This document shows positions 36,646-46,073 of a DNA stretch of 64,000 nt, piece after piece. Every line of letters starts with the position of its first letter. The first letter of the stretch is position 1. The position numbers and the translations under genes are program-made. This DNA is from Methylobacterium mesophilicum. Its GTDB lineage: Bacteria; Pseudomonadota; Alphaproteobacteria; Rhizobiales; Beijerinckiaceae. The DNA lies in contig NZ_BPQU01000007.1 in NCBI RefSeq assembly GCF_022179445.1, positions 62,001 through 126,000 on the forward strand. Reading direction: 5' to 3'. The notes beneath the pieces were generated by a model. The model ran no database searches and had not been told where the DNA came from. It saw only the letters and a list, made by a program, of their open reading frames with translations.

Positions 36646-37752
36646 TTGAGCGCGTCGGACGGGTCTGGCGTGCGCGGCCCCCTGCGGGGTCGCGGGCCGG
36701 CGGCGCGGCCGGCCGAGTCGGAGGAAGCCGTGGAGGTGCCGCTGACTTTCGACGACAACCGCCTCGCGAGCCTCGTCTTCGGTCAATACGACCAGAACGT
36801 CGCCCATATCGAGCGCCGGCTCGACGTCACCGCAACGGCGCTCGGCAACCACCTCGTCATCAAGGGCTCGCCCGATGCCGCCGAGAAGGCCCGGCGGGTG
36901 TTCCTCAAGCTCTACGCCCGGGTGCGGACCGGAGGCAGCACCCTGACGCTGGGCGATGTCGACGGCGCGATCCGCGAAGCCACCGCGCAGGCGACCCTGT
37001 TCCCCGCCGAGGCGATCGCGGCCGAGGCCGACACGCCGCATTTCGAGCAGATCGCCACCCGCCGCCGCGGGGCCGTGCGGGCGCGCAACCAGGCGCAGGA
37101 CCAGTACATCAAGCTCCTGCGCTCCAACGAGTTGGTCTTCGCGGAAGGCCCGGCCGGCACCGGCAAGACCTGGCTGGCGGTGGGCCACGCCGTGTCGCTG
37201 CTCGAGCAGGGCCATGCCGAGCGACTGATCCTGTCACGCCCGGCGGTGGAGGCCGGCGAGCGCCTGGGCTTCCTGCCCGGCGACATGCGCGACAAGGTCG
37301 ATCCGTACCTGCGCCCGATCTACGACGCCCTCTACGACTTCATGGAGGCGCGCCACGTGGATCGCGGCCTGCAGACCGGCATCATCGAGATCGCGCCGCT
37401 GGCCTTCATGCGCGGGCGGACGCTCACCAACGCCGTGGTGCTCCTCGACGAGGCGCAGAACACCACTTCCATGCAGATGAAGATGTTCCTGACCCGCCTC
37501 GGGGAGGGCTCGCGCATGATCATCACCGGCGACCCCAGTCAGGTCGACCTGCCGCCGGGCCAGAAATCCGGCCTCGTGGAGGCGGTGAACGTGCTCGACG
37601 GCGTCGAGGGCATCGGCCGGGTGACCTTCAAGGACGTGGACGTGGTCCGCCACGACCTCGTGCGCCGGATCGTCACCGCCTACGAGCGCGCCACCCACGG
37701 CGACGGCGATGCCGACCGCAATCCCAACCCCCGGCGTCGGCCCCTGGCGTGA
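36646..37752 (+). CDS. PhoH-like ATPase, 368 aa
   Basis: The N-terminal part ([42 protein letters not shown]) is the KH-like/PhoH N-domain. The C-terminal ATPase has Walker A GPAGTGKT, then [22 protein letters not shown], and Walker [10 protein letters not shown] followed by [11 protein letters not shown]. PhoH-family proteins are likely RNA-linked ATPases that work with YbeY, encoded next. The start is uncertain: I chose TTG at 36646 (GTGAGGA upstream). A start at the GTG at 36730 would still contain the whole conserved domain. Its last bases overlap the ybeY start. Confidence 0.88.
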   Translation: MSASDGSGVRGPLRGRGPAARPAESEEAVEVPLTFDDNRLASLVFGQYDQNVAHIERRLDVTATALGNHLVIKGSPDAAEKARRVFLKLYARVRTGGSTLTLGDVDGAIREATAQATLFPAEAIAAEADTPHFEQIATRRRGAVRARNQAQDQYIKLLRSNELVFAEGPAGTGKTWLAVGHAVSLLEQGHAERLILSRPAVEAGERLGFLPGDMRDKVDPYLRPIYDALYDFMEARHVDRGLQTGIIEIAPLAFMRGRTLTNAVVLLDEAQNTTSMQMKMFLTRLGEGSRMIITGDPSQVDLPPGQKSGLVEAVNVLDGVEGIGRVTFKDVDVVRHDLVRRIVTAYERATHGDGDADRNPNPRRRPLA

Positions 37753-38234
37753 GCACGCCGCACGACATCGACATCGCCGTCGAGGACGACCGCTGGGAAA
37801 CCGCGATTCCCGACCTCGAATCGCTCGTGATCCGCGCCGTCGAGGCGGGGCTGTCGGCCGCTCCCGAGCCGCCGGACGGGCCCGTGGAAGTCAGCGTCAT
37901 GCTGACCGACGACGTCACCGTCCAGGATCTCAACCGCACATGGCGCGGCAAGGACAAGCCCACGAACGTGCTGTCCTTCCCGGCGGCCCCGCAGCCCCGG
38001 CATGCGGGCGCCGCGCTGCCGCTCGGCGACGTGGTCCTTGCCTACGAGACCCTTGTGCGCGAGAGTGCCGAGCAGTCGAAGCCGCTCCAGAATCACCTCG
38101 CGCACCTCCTCGTCCATGGCACCCTGCATTGTCTCGGTCAGGACCACGAGAACGGCGAGGCCGAGGCTGAGGCCATGGAGGCGCTCGAAGTCGCGGCCCT
38201 CGCGACCTTGGGCATTCCGGACCCCTATGCCTGA
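37749..38234 (+). CDS. ybeY: Endoribonuclease YbeY
   Basis: The metal-binding signature HGxLHxxGxDH is intact as [11 protein letters not shown] (residues about 124-134). It is preceded by the conserved [17 protein letters not shown] and [11 protein letters not shown]. YbeY is a zinc-dependent RNase involved in 16S rRNA 3'-end maturation and ribosome quality control. The GTG start overlaps the phoH stop by four bases, and the phoH-ybeY-corC order is conserved widely. The length of 161 aa is normal. Confidence 0.95.
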   Translation: MSTPHDIDIAVEDDRWETAIPDLESLVIRAVEAGLSAAPEPPDGPVEVSVMLTDDVTVQDLNRTWRGKDKPTNVLSFPAAPQPRHAGAALPLGDVVLAYETLVRESAEQSKPLQNHLAHLLVHGTLHCLGQDHENGEAEAEAMEALEVAALATLGIPDPYA

Positions 38235-38270
38235 GCGGCCGATTCCCCACCGCCCCCAGATCCGAGAGAC

Positions 38271-39413
38271 ATGAGCAACGATCGAAGTCGCGGCGCGGCC
38301 CTGGCCGCGCCCAGTTCCACCGAGGGCGAATCCCAGACCCGGGAGCCCTGGTACGACCGCCTGCTCCAGGCGCTCCACCTCAAGCCGCGCGATTCGCTGC
38401 GCGAGGGCCTTGAGGAGGCGCTCGCCGAGCCCGATGCCGGCGAGAGCGGTCTCACCCCCCTCGAGCGGGTGATGCTCAAGAACGTGCTCGGCTTGCACAA
38501 GGTGCGGGTCGACGACGTGATGGTCCCCCGGGCCGACATCGTCGCGGTCTCGAACGACACCAATCTCGGCGATCTGCTCAAGCTGTTCCGCAACGCCGGC
38601 CATTCCCGCCTGCCGGTCTACGGCGAGACGCTGGACGACCCCCGCGGCATGGTTCACATCCGCGACCTCGTCGATCACATCGCCGCCAAGGCAGAGCCGA
38701 CCCGCCGCAGCCCGGCTGCGGCCGCGGCGCGGCCCACCGTGCCCGCCGAGGGCGAGGTCGTGGCCGATGCGACCGTGGTCCCGCGCCCGGCCCGTCGCCC
38801 GCCGGTGCGGCTGCCCCGGGCGCTGGATCTCGGCAAGGTCGATCTCAGCACGACGCTGGCCGCCGCCCGCATTCAGCGGCCCGTTCTGTTCGTGCCGCCC
38901 TCCATGCCGGCCATCGACCTGCTGGTGCGGATGCAGGCGACGCGCACCCACATGGCCCTGGTCATCGACGAGTATGGCGGGACCGACGGGCTGATCTCCA
39001 TCGAGGATCTGATCGAGGTCGTGGTCGGCGACATCGAGGACGAGCACGACGTTGCCGAGGCCAAGCAAGTCCAGCGGGTCGATGGCGAGGACGACGTGTT
39101 CGTGGCCGATGCCCGCACGCCCCTGGCCGAGGTCTCGGAGGCCACCGGGGTCGACCTCGTGGCGGCGGTCGGCGACATGGCCGAGGAGATCGACACCCTT
39201 GGCGGCATGATCGTCACCCTGGCCGGCCGGGTCCCGTCCCGCGGCGAGCTGATCGTGGGGCCGGGCGACCTCGAATTCGAGGTGCTCGACGCCGACCCCC
39301 GGCGCCTGAAGCGCCTGCGCTTCCACAAGGGTCCGGCGCGGATCAGCACCGTGGTGCCGCTCGCCCTGCCGCCACCGACCCCGACGCCGGCTCCCGAGAC
39401 GCCGCATCCATGA
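38271..39413 (+). CDS. CorC/HlyC-like protein with CBS pair, 380 aa
   Basis: Two CBS domains: [40 protein letters not shown] and [54 protein letters not shown]. The C-terminal CorC_HlyC module is [22 protein letters not shown]. Such proteins are linked to magnesium/cobalt efflux or ion homeostasis. Unlike the usual 290-300 aa forms, a linker of about 65 residues rich in Ala, Pro and Arg (after VDHIAAK) separates the CBS halves. There are no transmembrane helices, so it is cytoplasmic or membrane-associated. It lies between ybeY and lnt, the usual place. Confidence 0.9.
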   Translation: MSNDRSRGAALAAPSSTEGESQTREPWYDRLLQALHLKPRDSLREGLEEALAEPDAGESGLTPLERVMLKNVLGLHKVRVDDVMVPRADIVAVSNDTNLGDLLKLFRNAGHSRLPVYGETLDDPRGMVHIRDLVDHIAAKAEPTRRSPAAAAARPTVPAEGEVVADATVVPRPARRPPVRLPRALDLGKVDLSTTLAAARIQRPVLFVPPSMPAIDLLVRMQATRTHMALVIDEYGGTDGLISIEDLIEVVVGDIEDEHDVAEAKQVQRVDGEDDVFVADARTPLAEVSEATGVDLVAAVGDMAEEIDTLGGMIVTLAGRVPSRGELIVGPGDLEFEVLDADPRRLKRLRFHKGPARISTVVPLALPPPTPTPAPETPHP

Positions 39414-39437
39414 GGGGCTTCGCGTGACGGGTGCTGC

Positions 39438-41108
39438 GTGGCGGTCCTGACCGCGGGGCATGCCCGGGACTCGGCCGCACCGAGCGGTCCCATGGGCCGC
39501 CCGTCCCCGGGCTTCGTGCTGGCGATCACCCGGTCGACCGGTTGGCGGCGGCTCGGGCTGGCTTGGCTTGCCGGTGCGGTGGGCGCCCTGGCGATGCCGC
39601 CCTACGGGTTCCTGCCCGCCCTGGCCGTGTCCCTGTCGGTGGCGGTCTGGCTCATCGACGGTGCGGGCGCGGAGCGGACCGCGCTGCGGCGCGTCTGGCC
39701 CTGCGTCCTGATCGGCTGGGCCTGGGGCTTCGGCTACCTCACCGCCGGACTGTGGTGGCTCGGCCAGGCCTTCCTGGTGGAGGCCGACGAGTTCCTGTGG
39801 GCGATGCCGCTCGGCGTCATCGGCCTGCCCTTCGCACTCGGCCTGTTCTACGGCGCGGGGTTCGGCGCCGCCGGACTGCTCTGGGCGCGCGGCCCGGCCC
39901 GCATCGCCGCCCTCGCGTTCGGGATCGGCGCGGCCGAGTGGCTGCGCGGACACCTTTTCACGGGTTTCCCCTGGAACACCCTCGGGATGGCGCTCGCCCA
40001 GAACCTCTGGACGCTGCAATGGGGCGCCGCGATCGGCCTCTACGGCCTGACCATCCTGGCGGTCCTGATCTGCGCCGCGCCCGCGACCCTGGCCACGGGC
40101 TCGCACCCGCGCAGCCGGTTCGGCCCGAGCGCGGCCGCCGCGATCGCCCTCGTCGGGATGGCGCTCTACGGGGCCTTGCAACTCGGCCCGCCCGACCCGG
40201 TGGTGACCGGCGTCCGCCTGCGCCTCGTCCAGCCGAACCTGCCGCAGGACGCCAAGTTCAGGCCCGAGAACCGTGCCGACATCGTCGACCGCTACATCGA
40301 GCTGAGCCAGCGCCCGACCGAGGGGGGCGAGCCCGAGCCGACCCATATCGTCTGGCCGGAATCGGCCTTCCCGTTCCTGATCCAGCGCGATCCCGACGCC
40401 CTGGCGAAGGTCGCGGCCGGCCTCAAGCCCGGGCAGCACTTGATCACCGGGGCGGCCCGGGCGGAGGAACCCCTGCCCGGCGAACGCCTGCGCTACTTCA
40501 ACGCCGTGATGGTGATCGGGGCGGACGGCAGGATCTCGGACAGCTACGACAAGGTCCATCTCGTCCCGTTCGGCGAGTACCTGCCGGCGCCCCTCGACGC
40601 GGCGCTCCGGGCGTCGGGCCTGCGCCAGTTCGTGGCGATCCCCGGAGGCTTCTCGGCCGGTACGCTCGCGGCCCAGCGGATCCTGACCGTGCCGGGCCTT
40701 CCCCCGGTGGCGGCGACGATCTGCTACGAGGCGATTTTCCCGCACGCGATCCTGCCGGCGACGGCCGCTTCGGTGCCGCGCCCGCCCGGGCTGATCCTGA
40801 ATGTCACCAACGATGCCTGGTTCGGCGACACGCCCGGGCCCCGCCAGCACCTGGCCCAGGCTCGGCTGCGCGCGGTCGAGGAAGGGCTACCTCTGGTGCG
40901 CGACGCCAACACCGGAATCTCCGCGGTGATCGATCCGCACGGCCGCATCGTCGCGCAGACCGCCCTCGACACGGAAACCTGGCTCGATGCCGACCTGCCC
41001 ACCCGCATCGTGGGCGGCACCCTGTATGGTCAGTTCGGGGACGCCGCCTTCGCGTTGATGCTCGCCGCCTGCCTGGGCGGCGCCCTCACCGCCCGGTTGC
41101 GGGCATGA
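39438..41108 (+). CDS. lnt: Apolipoprotein N-acyltransferase
   Basis: The protein has about eight membrane helices followed by a nitrilase-like domain. The catalytic triad is visible: Glu in WPESAFPF, Lys in [14 protein letters not shown] and Cys in [10 protein letters not shown] (residues about 310, 375 and 430). Lnt adds the third acyl chain to lipoproteins in the inner membrane. The GTG at 39438 is 24 bp after corC; an ATG at 39492 (MGRPSPGF) is a good alternative and would remove 18 non-conserved residues. The stop overlaps the MFS gene start (ATGA at 41105). Confidence 0.94.
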   Translation: MAVLTAGHARDSAAPSGPMGRPSPGFVLAITRSTGWRRLGLAWLAGAVGALAMPPYGFLPALAVSLSVAVWLIDGAGAERTALRRVWPCVLIGWAWGFGYLTAGLWWLGQAFLVEADEFLWAMPLGVIGLPFALGLFYGAGFGAAGLLWARGPARIAALAFGIGAAEWLRGHLFTGFPWNTLGMALAQNLWTLQWGAAIGLYGLTILAVLICAAPATLATGSHPRSRFGPSAAAAIALVGMALYGALQLGPPDPVVTGVRLRLVQPNLPQDAKFRPENRADIVDRYIELSQRPTEGGEPEPTHIVWPESAFPFLIQRDPDALAKVAAGLKPGQHLITGAARAEEPLPGERLRYFNAVMVIGADGRISDSYDKVHLVPFGEYLPAPLDAALRASGLRQFVAIPGGFSAGTLAAQRILTVPGLPPVAATICYEAIFPHAILPATAASVPRPPGLILNVTNDAWFGDTPGPRQHLAQARLRAVEEGLPLVRDANTGISAVIDPHGRIVAQTALDTETWLDADLPTRIVGGTLYGQFGDAAFALMLAACLGGALTARLRA

Positions 41109-42349
41109 GCCCCGAGCGCACGGCCCCGGGCCGGATCCTGCTCGGCCTCGCGCTGATGCTGGTGGCGTTCAACCTGCGCCCGGCGCTCAGCACGATCGGG
41201 CCGCTGCTGGCGACCATCCGCGAGAGCACCGGGCTCAGCGCCGGCGGCGCGGCAATCCTCACCACCTTGCCGGTCCTGTGCCTGGGTATCGCGTGCGCCC
41301 TGGCGGCGCCGCTGATCCGCCGGATCGGGCCCGACCTCGCCGTGCTGGTCGGAGCCACGATCCTGGCCGCGGGCCTGACGCTCCGGGGACTCGGCGGCCT
41401 CGTGCCCCTGTTCGCCGGGACGGCGCTCGCCGCAATCGGGATCGGCCTCGACAACGTGCTGCTGCCGGCACTGGTGAAGCGCGACTTTTCCGGCAGCGGC
41501 GGGCTGATGACCGGCCTCTACACCATGACCCTCTGCCTCGGCGCTGCGGCGGGCGCGGGCGCCGCAGTGCCGGTGGAGCACGCGCTGGGCGGCGGCTGGC
41601 CCTCGGCGCTCGCGGTCTGGGCGCTGCCGGCCCTCATGGCGGCCTTCCTGTGGATTCCGTTCGCCCGCTGCACGGCCTCGACCCGGGCGCCCTCCGCAGG
41701 GCGGCTGCTGCGCGATCCGCTGGCCTGGTGGGTCACGGGCTTCATGGGCCTGCAATCCTCCCTGGCCTACACGCTGTTCGGCTGGCTGCCGCTGCTGCTC
41801 CAGGCGCGCGGCCTCTCGGCCCTGGATGCTGGCCTCTACGCCTCGCTGATGACCTTGGTCCAGGCGCCCGGCGCGCTGATCACCGCCATGCTGGCAGCCC
41901 GCGCGCGGGATCAGCGCGCCTGGATCGTGGCGATCCCGGGGCTCACCGCGGCGGCGTTTCTCGTGCTGGCCTTCGGACCCGAGACCCTACGGATCCCCGC
42001 GGCCTGCGCCCTCGGCTTCGGCATCGGCGGCTGCTTCGGCCTGGGGCTGACCCTGATCGTCCTGCGCGCCGCCGATGCCGCCAGCGCCGCCGGCCTCTCG
42101 GCCATGGCGCAGGGCATCGGCTATACCGGCGCCTGCCTCGGGCCCCTCGCCTTCGGGCTCGCCCACGAGGCGACCGGCGGCTGGGGTCTCGCCGGTGGGC
42201 TGTTCGTCACGATCGCGCTCGCCGCGATCCTGGTCGGCCAGGCCGCCGGCCGCGATCGCAAGGTCAGCGCCGCGGCGCCGGAGGCCGGGAGCGGTCACCT
42301 CCAGCCGGTGACGACGCTCCGCAGCTCGGATCCTGCGCGCAGCGCTTGA
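41105..42349 (+). CDS. MFS transporter, CynX/NimT-like, 414 aa
   Basis: Twelve predicted helices. The start LLGLALMLVAFNLRPALSTIGPLLATIRESTGLSAGGAAILTTLPVLCLG is characteristic of the CynX/NimT (cyanate or 2-nitroimidazole transporter-like) subfamily, including the conserved NLRPA. Helix 5 includes GAAAGAGAAVPVE. The substrate is unknown: the family includes cyanate exporters and drug resistance proteins. It is translationally coupled to lnt by the ATGA overlap, which is unusual because metK or a helix-turn-helix gene follows lnt in many relatives, as I recall. Confidence 0.9.
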   Translation: MSPERTAPGRILLGLALMLVAFNLRPALSTIGPLLATIRESTGLSAGGAAILTTLPVLCLGIACALAAPLIRRIGPDLAVLVGATILAAGLTLRGLGGLVPLFAGTALAAIGIGLDNVLLPALVKRDFSGSGGLMTGLYTMTLCLGAAAGAGAAVPVEHALGGGWPSALAVWALPALMAAFLWIPFARCTASTRAPSAGRLLRDPLAWWVTGFMGLQSSLAYTLFGWLPLLLQARGLSALDAGLYASLMTLVQAPGALITAMLAARARDQRAWIVAIPGLTAAAFLVLAFGPETLRIPAACALGFGIGGCFGLGLTLIVLRAADAASAAGLSAMAQGIGYTGACLGPLAFGLAHEATGGWGLAGGLFVTIALAAILVGQAAGRDRKVSAAAPEAGSGHLQPVTTLRSSDPARSA

Positions 42350-42452
42350 GCGCAGCCGCCGGAACGTCCTTGACGGACCGGTCCGCCGCCGCTCGATTAC
42401 GCAGAGTATTGCGACTCGGGCGCCGCCTCTTTCGGCCGGCGTCCCGCGCTGG

Positions 42453-42995
42453 GTGGACGGCATGACACGTATCGAACGGTCCGGGATTCGGCTGGCCGCC
42501 GCCGCCATGATGGCGCTCGCCGTGATGGGCACGGCTGCGGAGGCGCGCGGGTTCGGGGGCGGCTACTCGGGTGGCGCGATCGGGCCACGGATCGGAGCCT
42601 GGGGGCGACCGCTCGGCCCGATGCGGCCGGGCCCGGGACTCGGCTGGCGCGGGCCCGGCCACGCCTTCCGGCATCCCGGCTATCACCGGCACTGGCGTGG
42701 CGGCTACGGCGGTGTTTACGGCTACGGGCTCGGCGGCCTGGGCCTCGGGTTCGGCCTGGGCGGCCTGTGGGGCGGCTTCGGTGACCCGTTCTTCGACGAC
42801 GGCTACGTCTATGTGCCCCCGGTCTACGCACCCCCGGCCTACGTGGCACCCGCCGATGTCCCGCCCGTCGTCGAGGCGGAGGACCCGGCCGATCTGTCCG
42901 CTTCCGTCGCGGCCTGCGCCCGCCGCTTCAGAACCTACGATCCGGCCACGCAGACCTACATCGGCAAGGGCTACGTCCGGCGGCACTGCCCTTGA
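42453..42995 (+). CDS. BA14K-like secreted Gly-rich protein, 180 aa
   Basis: A signal peptide (AAAAMMALAVMGTAAEA, cleavage before RGFGGGY) is followed by a Gly/Pro/Tyr-rich region (GGYGGVYGYGLGGLGLGFGLGGLWGGFG). The C-terminal 30 residues are AACARRFRTYDPATQTYIGKGYVRRHC, a BA14K domain with its two cysteines and RYxSYDPxxxTYxGxxGxRxxC pattern. BA14K is an immunoreactive lectin-like protein of Brucella; related proteins are abundant and cell-envelope located in Methylobacterium. The Gly-rich part is probably disordered. It stands alone in its own transcription unit. Confidence 0.85.
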   Translation: MDGMTRIERSGIRLAAAAMMALAVMGTAAEARGFGGGYSGGAIGPRIGAWGRPLGPMRPGPGLGWRGPGHAFRHPGYHRHWRGGYGGVYGYGLGGLGLGFGLGGLWGGFGDPFFDDGYVYVPPVYAPPAYVAPADVPPVVEAEDPADLSASVAACARRFRTYDPATQTYIGKGYVRRHCP

Positions 42996-43028
42996 GCGCG
43001 GATCACGCTCTCGGTTGAGCCCAACGGA

Positions 43029-43060
43029 AAGGCCCCGCGGGTTCTCGCCCGCGGGGCCTT
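43029..43060. terminator. Bidirectional terminator between the BA14K gene and katA
   Basis: Arms 43029-43041 and 43048-43060 form a perfect 13-bp GC-rich stem with a TTCTCG loop. It lies between convergent genes, so it can end both transcripts. T-tracts are short (CTTGCG on plus, TTTCC on minus). Confidence 0.75.
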
Positions 43061-43096
43061 GCGTCATTCAGGATCGGTGCGACGCAGGGTAAAAAG

Positions 43097-44686
43097 CTAC
43101 TCGGCGGCGACCCGGTGGGCCTGCGAGCCGTCCGTGTAGGTCTCGGACTGCAGACGCTTGTGCGGGGCGGCGCGGCCCGGCAGCGGCGGCAGGGCCTTGG
43201 CCTTCTCCAGATCGATGCCCGCACCCTCGGCGACGCGGCGGCCGTAATCCTCGTCGGCGTGCCAGAAGTGCCAGACCATCCGCAGCTGGATGGCTTCCGG
43301 GCACTGCTTCATGTCGCCGACGAGGTTGGCGATCAGGTCCTCACGCTCCCAATCCTGGAACGAGCGGTACCGGACGCCGGCCTGGGTGTAGTCGTCCTCG
43401 GTGCGCGAGGTCTGGTAGCGGCCGAGCTGGCCCTGTACCGGCTGGTGGTAGTCCTTGGCCGGCTTCGGGGCCTCGCGCAGGCCCTCGGCGAGCGTCGAGG
43501 GCTCGTAGTTGATGTGCTTGTTCGGACCGGTGCCGTCGACCGAATAGGTCATCTGGCCGTCCCGCTGGTTCGAGTAGACCTTCACGCCGGGCTGCGGCGC
43601 GTTGATCGGCAACTGCAGGTAGTTGGCGCCGACGCGGTAGCGCTGCGTGTCCGAGTACGACAGCGTCCGGCCCTGCAGCATCTTGTCGTCCGAGAAGTCG
43701 ATGCCGTCCACCAGGACGCCGGTACCGAACGCCGACTGCTCGACCTCGGCGAAGAAGTTGTCCGGCACCCGGTCCAGAACCATGCGGCCCACCGGCAGGA
43801 GCGGGAACTGGTCCACCGGCCACAGCTTCGTGTCATCCAGCGGATCGAACGACAGGTGGTCGTTCGGGCCGTCCGGCATGATCTGCACGCAGAACTCCCA
43901 CTCGGGGAAATTACCGGCCTTGATGTTGTCGTAGAGGTCGCGCGTCGCGTGGCCGACGTCCTTGCCCTGGATCTCCGCGGCCTGCGCGGAGGTCAGGTTG
44001 CGCACGCCCTGCTTCGGCTCCCAGTGGAACTTGCAGAGCACCGCCTCGCCCTGGTCGTTGACCAGCTTGTAGGTGTTGACGCCCGAGCCTTCCATTTCGC
44101 GATAGTTGGCCGGGATGCCCCAGGGCGACTTGAGGTGCGTCACCATGTGGATCGCTTCGGGGTGCTGGGCCACGAAGTCGAAGAAGCGCCACGCCTCCTG
44201 GCGGTTGGTCACCGGGTCGGGCTTGAACGCATGGATCATGTCGGGGAACTTGATCGCGTCCCGGATGAAGAACACCTTCAAGTTGTTGCCGACCAGGTCC
44301 CAGTTACCATCAACGGTCTTGAACTTCACCGCGAAGCCGCGCGGGTCACGCTCGGTCTCCGGGCTCTCCTTGGCACCGGCCACGGTGGAGAAGCGCACGA
44401 ACATCGGCGTCTTCACGCCGGTCTCGTTCAGCACGCGGGCGCGGGTGTACTTGGAAGCCGGTTCGTTGCCGATCTTGCCGTAGGCCTCGAAGTAGCCGTG
44501 GGCGCCGGCGCCGCGGGCGTGGACCACGCGCTCCGGGATCCGCTCGCGGTCGAAATGCGTGATCTTCTCGATGAACTGGTAGTTCTCGAGCGTCGCCGGG
44601 CCGCGCTCGCCGACCGTCCGGGTGCTCTGGTTGTCGCGGACCGGATGGCCCTGGCGTGTGGTCAGGATCGGGCGTTGATCGCTCAT
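43097..44686 (-). CDS. katA: Heme catalase, monofunctional
   Basis: This is the small-subunit catalase family (529 aa). The start [20 protein letters not shown] is standard. The distal His is in [19 protein letters not shown] (about residue 60), Asn in [19 protein letters not shown], and the proximal Tyr is near [12 protein letters not shown]. It decomposes hydrogen peroxide. I prefer the ATG at 44686 over one 9 bp upstream because GGAGAG is 9 bp before it. It is divergent from an oxyR-like gene, the classic arrangement for peroxide-induced control. A GC hairpin follows the stop. Confidence 0.95.
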   Translation of the reverse strand: MSDQRPILTTRQGHPVRDNQSTRTVGERGPATLENYQFIEKITHFDRERIPERVVHARGAGAHGYFEAYGKIGNEPASKYTRARVLNETGVKTPMFVRFSTVAGAKESPETERDPRGFAVKFKTVDGNWDLVGNNLKVFFIRDAIKFPDMIHAFKPDPVTNRQEAWRFFDFVAQHPEAIHMVTHLKSPWGIPANYREMEGSGVNTYKLVNDQGEAVLCKFHWEPKQGVRNLTSAQAAEIQGKDVGHATRDLYDNIKAGNFPEWEFCVQIMPDGPNDHLSFDPLDDTKLWPVDQFPLLPVGRMVLDRVPDNFFAEVEQSAFGTGVLVDGIDFSDDKMLQGRTLSYSDTQRYRVGANYLQLPINAPQPGVKVYSNQRDGQMTYSVDGTGPNKHINYEPSTLAEGLREAPKPAKDYHQPVQGQLGRYQTSRTEDDYTQAGVRYRSFQDWEREDLIANLVGDMKQCPEAIQLRMVWHFWHADEDYGRRVAEGAGIDLEKAKALPPLPGRAAPHKRLQSETYTDGSQAHRVAAE

Positions 44687-44810
44687 GCGTCTCATCTCTC
44701 CGTGATGCCTGTGATCAGCATATGGGGCCGACTCAGCAGACTGGAACCGTTCCGACTAGGTTATGGACCTCCGCGGGGGCGTTGGCTAATGCATCGTCGC
44801 AAACGCCGTG

Positions 44811-44825
44811 ATAGACGTAGCCTAT
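44811..44825. promoter_or_regulatory. Candidate OxyR site overlapping the oxyR start
   Basis: ATAG (44811-44814) and CTAT (44822-44825) are separated by 7 bp, the core spacing of OxyR binding sites (ATAG-N7-CTAT). The CTAT overlaps the oxyR ATG at 44824, which would fit autorepression. The outer tetrads expected of a full OxyR site are not obvious. Confidence 0.4.
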
Positions 44826-45753
44826 GAACCTGTCGGGCCTGTCGCTGCGCGACCTCGAGTATGTGGTCGCCATCGCCGACGAGGGCCATTTCGGCCGGGC
44901 GGCCGAGCGCTGCAACGTCAGCCAGCCGACCCTGAGCGTCCAAGTCCGCAAGCTCGAAGCGTCCCTCGGCCTGACTTTGTTCGAGCGCTCGAACCGCCGG
45001 GTACTGCTCACGGAAGCCGGCCAGGGGATCGTGCGGCAGTCGCGGATCGTCCTGGCCGAGGCCCAGCGATTGCTGGCGCTCGCCACCGAGGGCCGCGGCT
45101 TGCCGCTCACCGGCCGGCTCGTGCTGGCCGCGATCCAGACGCTGGGCCCCTACTTCTTCCCACTCGTCCTGCGGCCGCTGCGCCAGCAATACCCGCTGCT
45201 GACCCTGTCGCTGTCCGAATCCCGCACCGCCGAGATCGTCGAGGGCCTGCGCGACGGGCGCATCGACGCCGCCCTGGTCTCCCTGCCCCTGCCCCCGGTC
45301 GGGCTGGCGGTGGCGCCGCTGTTCGTCGAGCCGTTCTGGTTGGCCTGCCCGGCCGAGCATGCGCTCGCCCGCGGCGGCGCCCTGTCGGCCACGGAGATCG
45401 CCGGGCCGGACCTGCTGCTGCTCGACGAGGGCAACTGCCTGCGCGACCAGGCGATCGCGGCCTGCGGCGCCGGTTCCTCCGTGGGGCGCCACGCCACCAG
45501 CTTGGAGACTCTGCGCTCGATGGTGGCGGCGGGGACCGGATACACCCTGCTGCCGGCGCTCGCCGTGCCCGCCGGCCCCGACCCGACCGGCTTGACCGTC
45601 ACCCGGGCCTTCGACGTCGACGGCCCCGGCCGCACCATCGCGCTGGCCTGGCGGGCGAGCGATCCCCGCGCGCCTGGGCTGGCAAACCTGGCGGCGTTCT
45701 TCCGGGCTCATGCGCCGGCCGGCACGGCCGCCTGCCGGGATGGGGCGGCATAG
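44824..45753 (+). CDS. oxyR: Hydrogen peroxide-inducible regulator OxyR
   Basis: The LysR-type helix-turn-helix is at the start (LRDLEYVVAIADEGHFGRAAERCNVSQPTLSVQVRKLEASLGLTLFERSNRRV). The effector domain contains the OxyR-like stretch LLLDEGNCLRDQAIAACG, which places two cysteines as in the redox switch of E. coli OxyR (Cys199/Cys208). Disulfide formation under peroxide would activate katA. It is divergent from katA with 137 bp between the starts. Length (309 aa) and domain order are normal. Confidence 0.92.
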   Translation: MNLSGLSLRDLEYVVAIADEGHFGRAAERCNVSQPTLSVQVRKLEASLGLTLFERSNRRVLLTEAGQGIVRQSRIVLAEAQRLLALATEGRGLPLTGRLVLAAIQTLGPYFFPLVLRPLRQQYPLLTLSLSESRTAEIVEGLRDGRIDAALVSLPLPPVGLAVAPLFVEPFWLACPAEHALARGGALSATEIAGPDLLLLDEGNCLRDQAIAACGAGSSVGRHATSLETLRSMVAAGTGYTLLPALAVPAGPDPTGLTVTRAFDVDGPGRTIALAWRASDPRAPGLANLAAFFRAHAPAGTAACRDGAA

Positions 45754-46073
45754 GTTTCGAGGATCTGGGTTCTGAGGCACGGCCGTTCGTTGACCTGCCC
45801 CGTCATCCCGGGGCGCCGTAGGCGAGCCCGGGATCCAGATCCGCCGACGGCGCATGGTCTTGTCGCAACTCAGTCTTTCGATGCCACACTTCCGGAATGC
45901 CGGGGTGATTCATATCGCAGAGGGCTGCTCCGCCGAACCGTATCGCCAGCGCGCGGAGGAACGTCCAATCCGCACCGGCTCCACACACGATCCGCAATGT
46001 GATGTGTGATCACCCGCCGGATCCGACAGAATGCCCCGGCCGGCGCGAGACGGCGACCCATAGGAGCACGTGC
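45754..46073. other. 320-bp gap with a short dyad
   Basis: No convincing gene. A repeat-like dyad is present: ATCCCGGG (45805-45812) with CCCGGGAT (45827-45834), of the kind seen between many genes in this group. The last 15 bp hold AGGAG (46062-46066) as the ribosome site of the next gene. Confidence 0.5.

Noticed and set aside
37680..40850. Antisense open frame of about 1056 codons
   Set aside because: It runs opposite phoH, ybeY, corC and lnt. Those genes have full conserved motifs, while this frame reads as random charged sequence.
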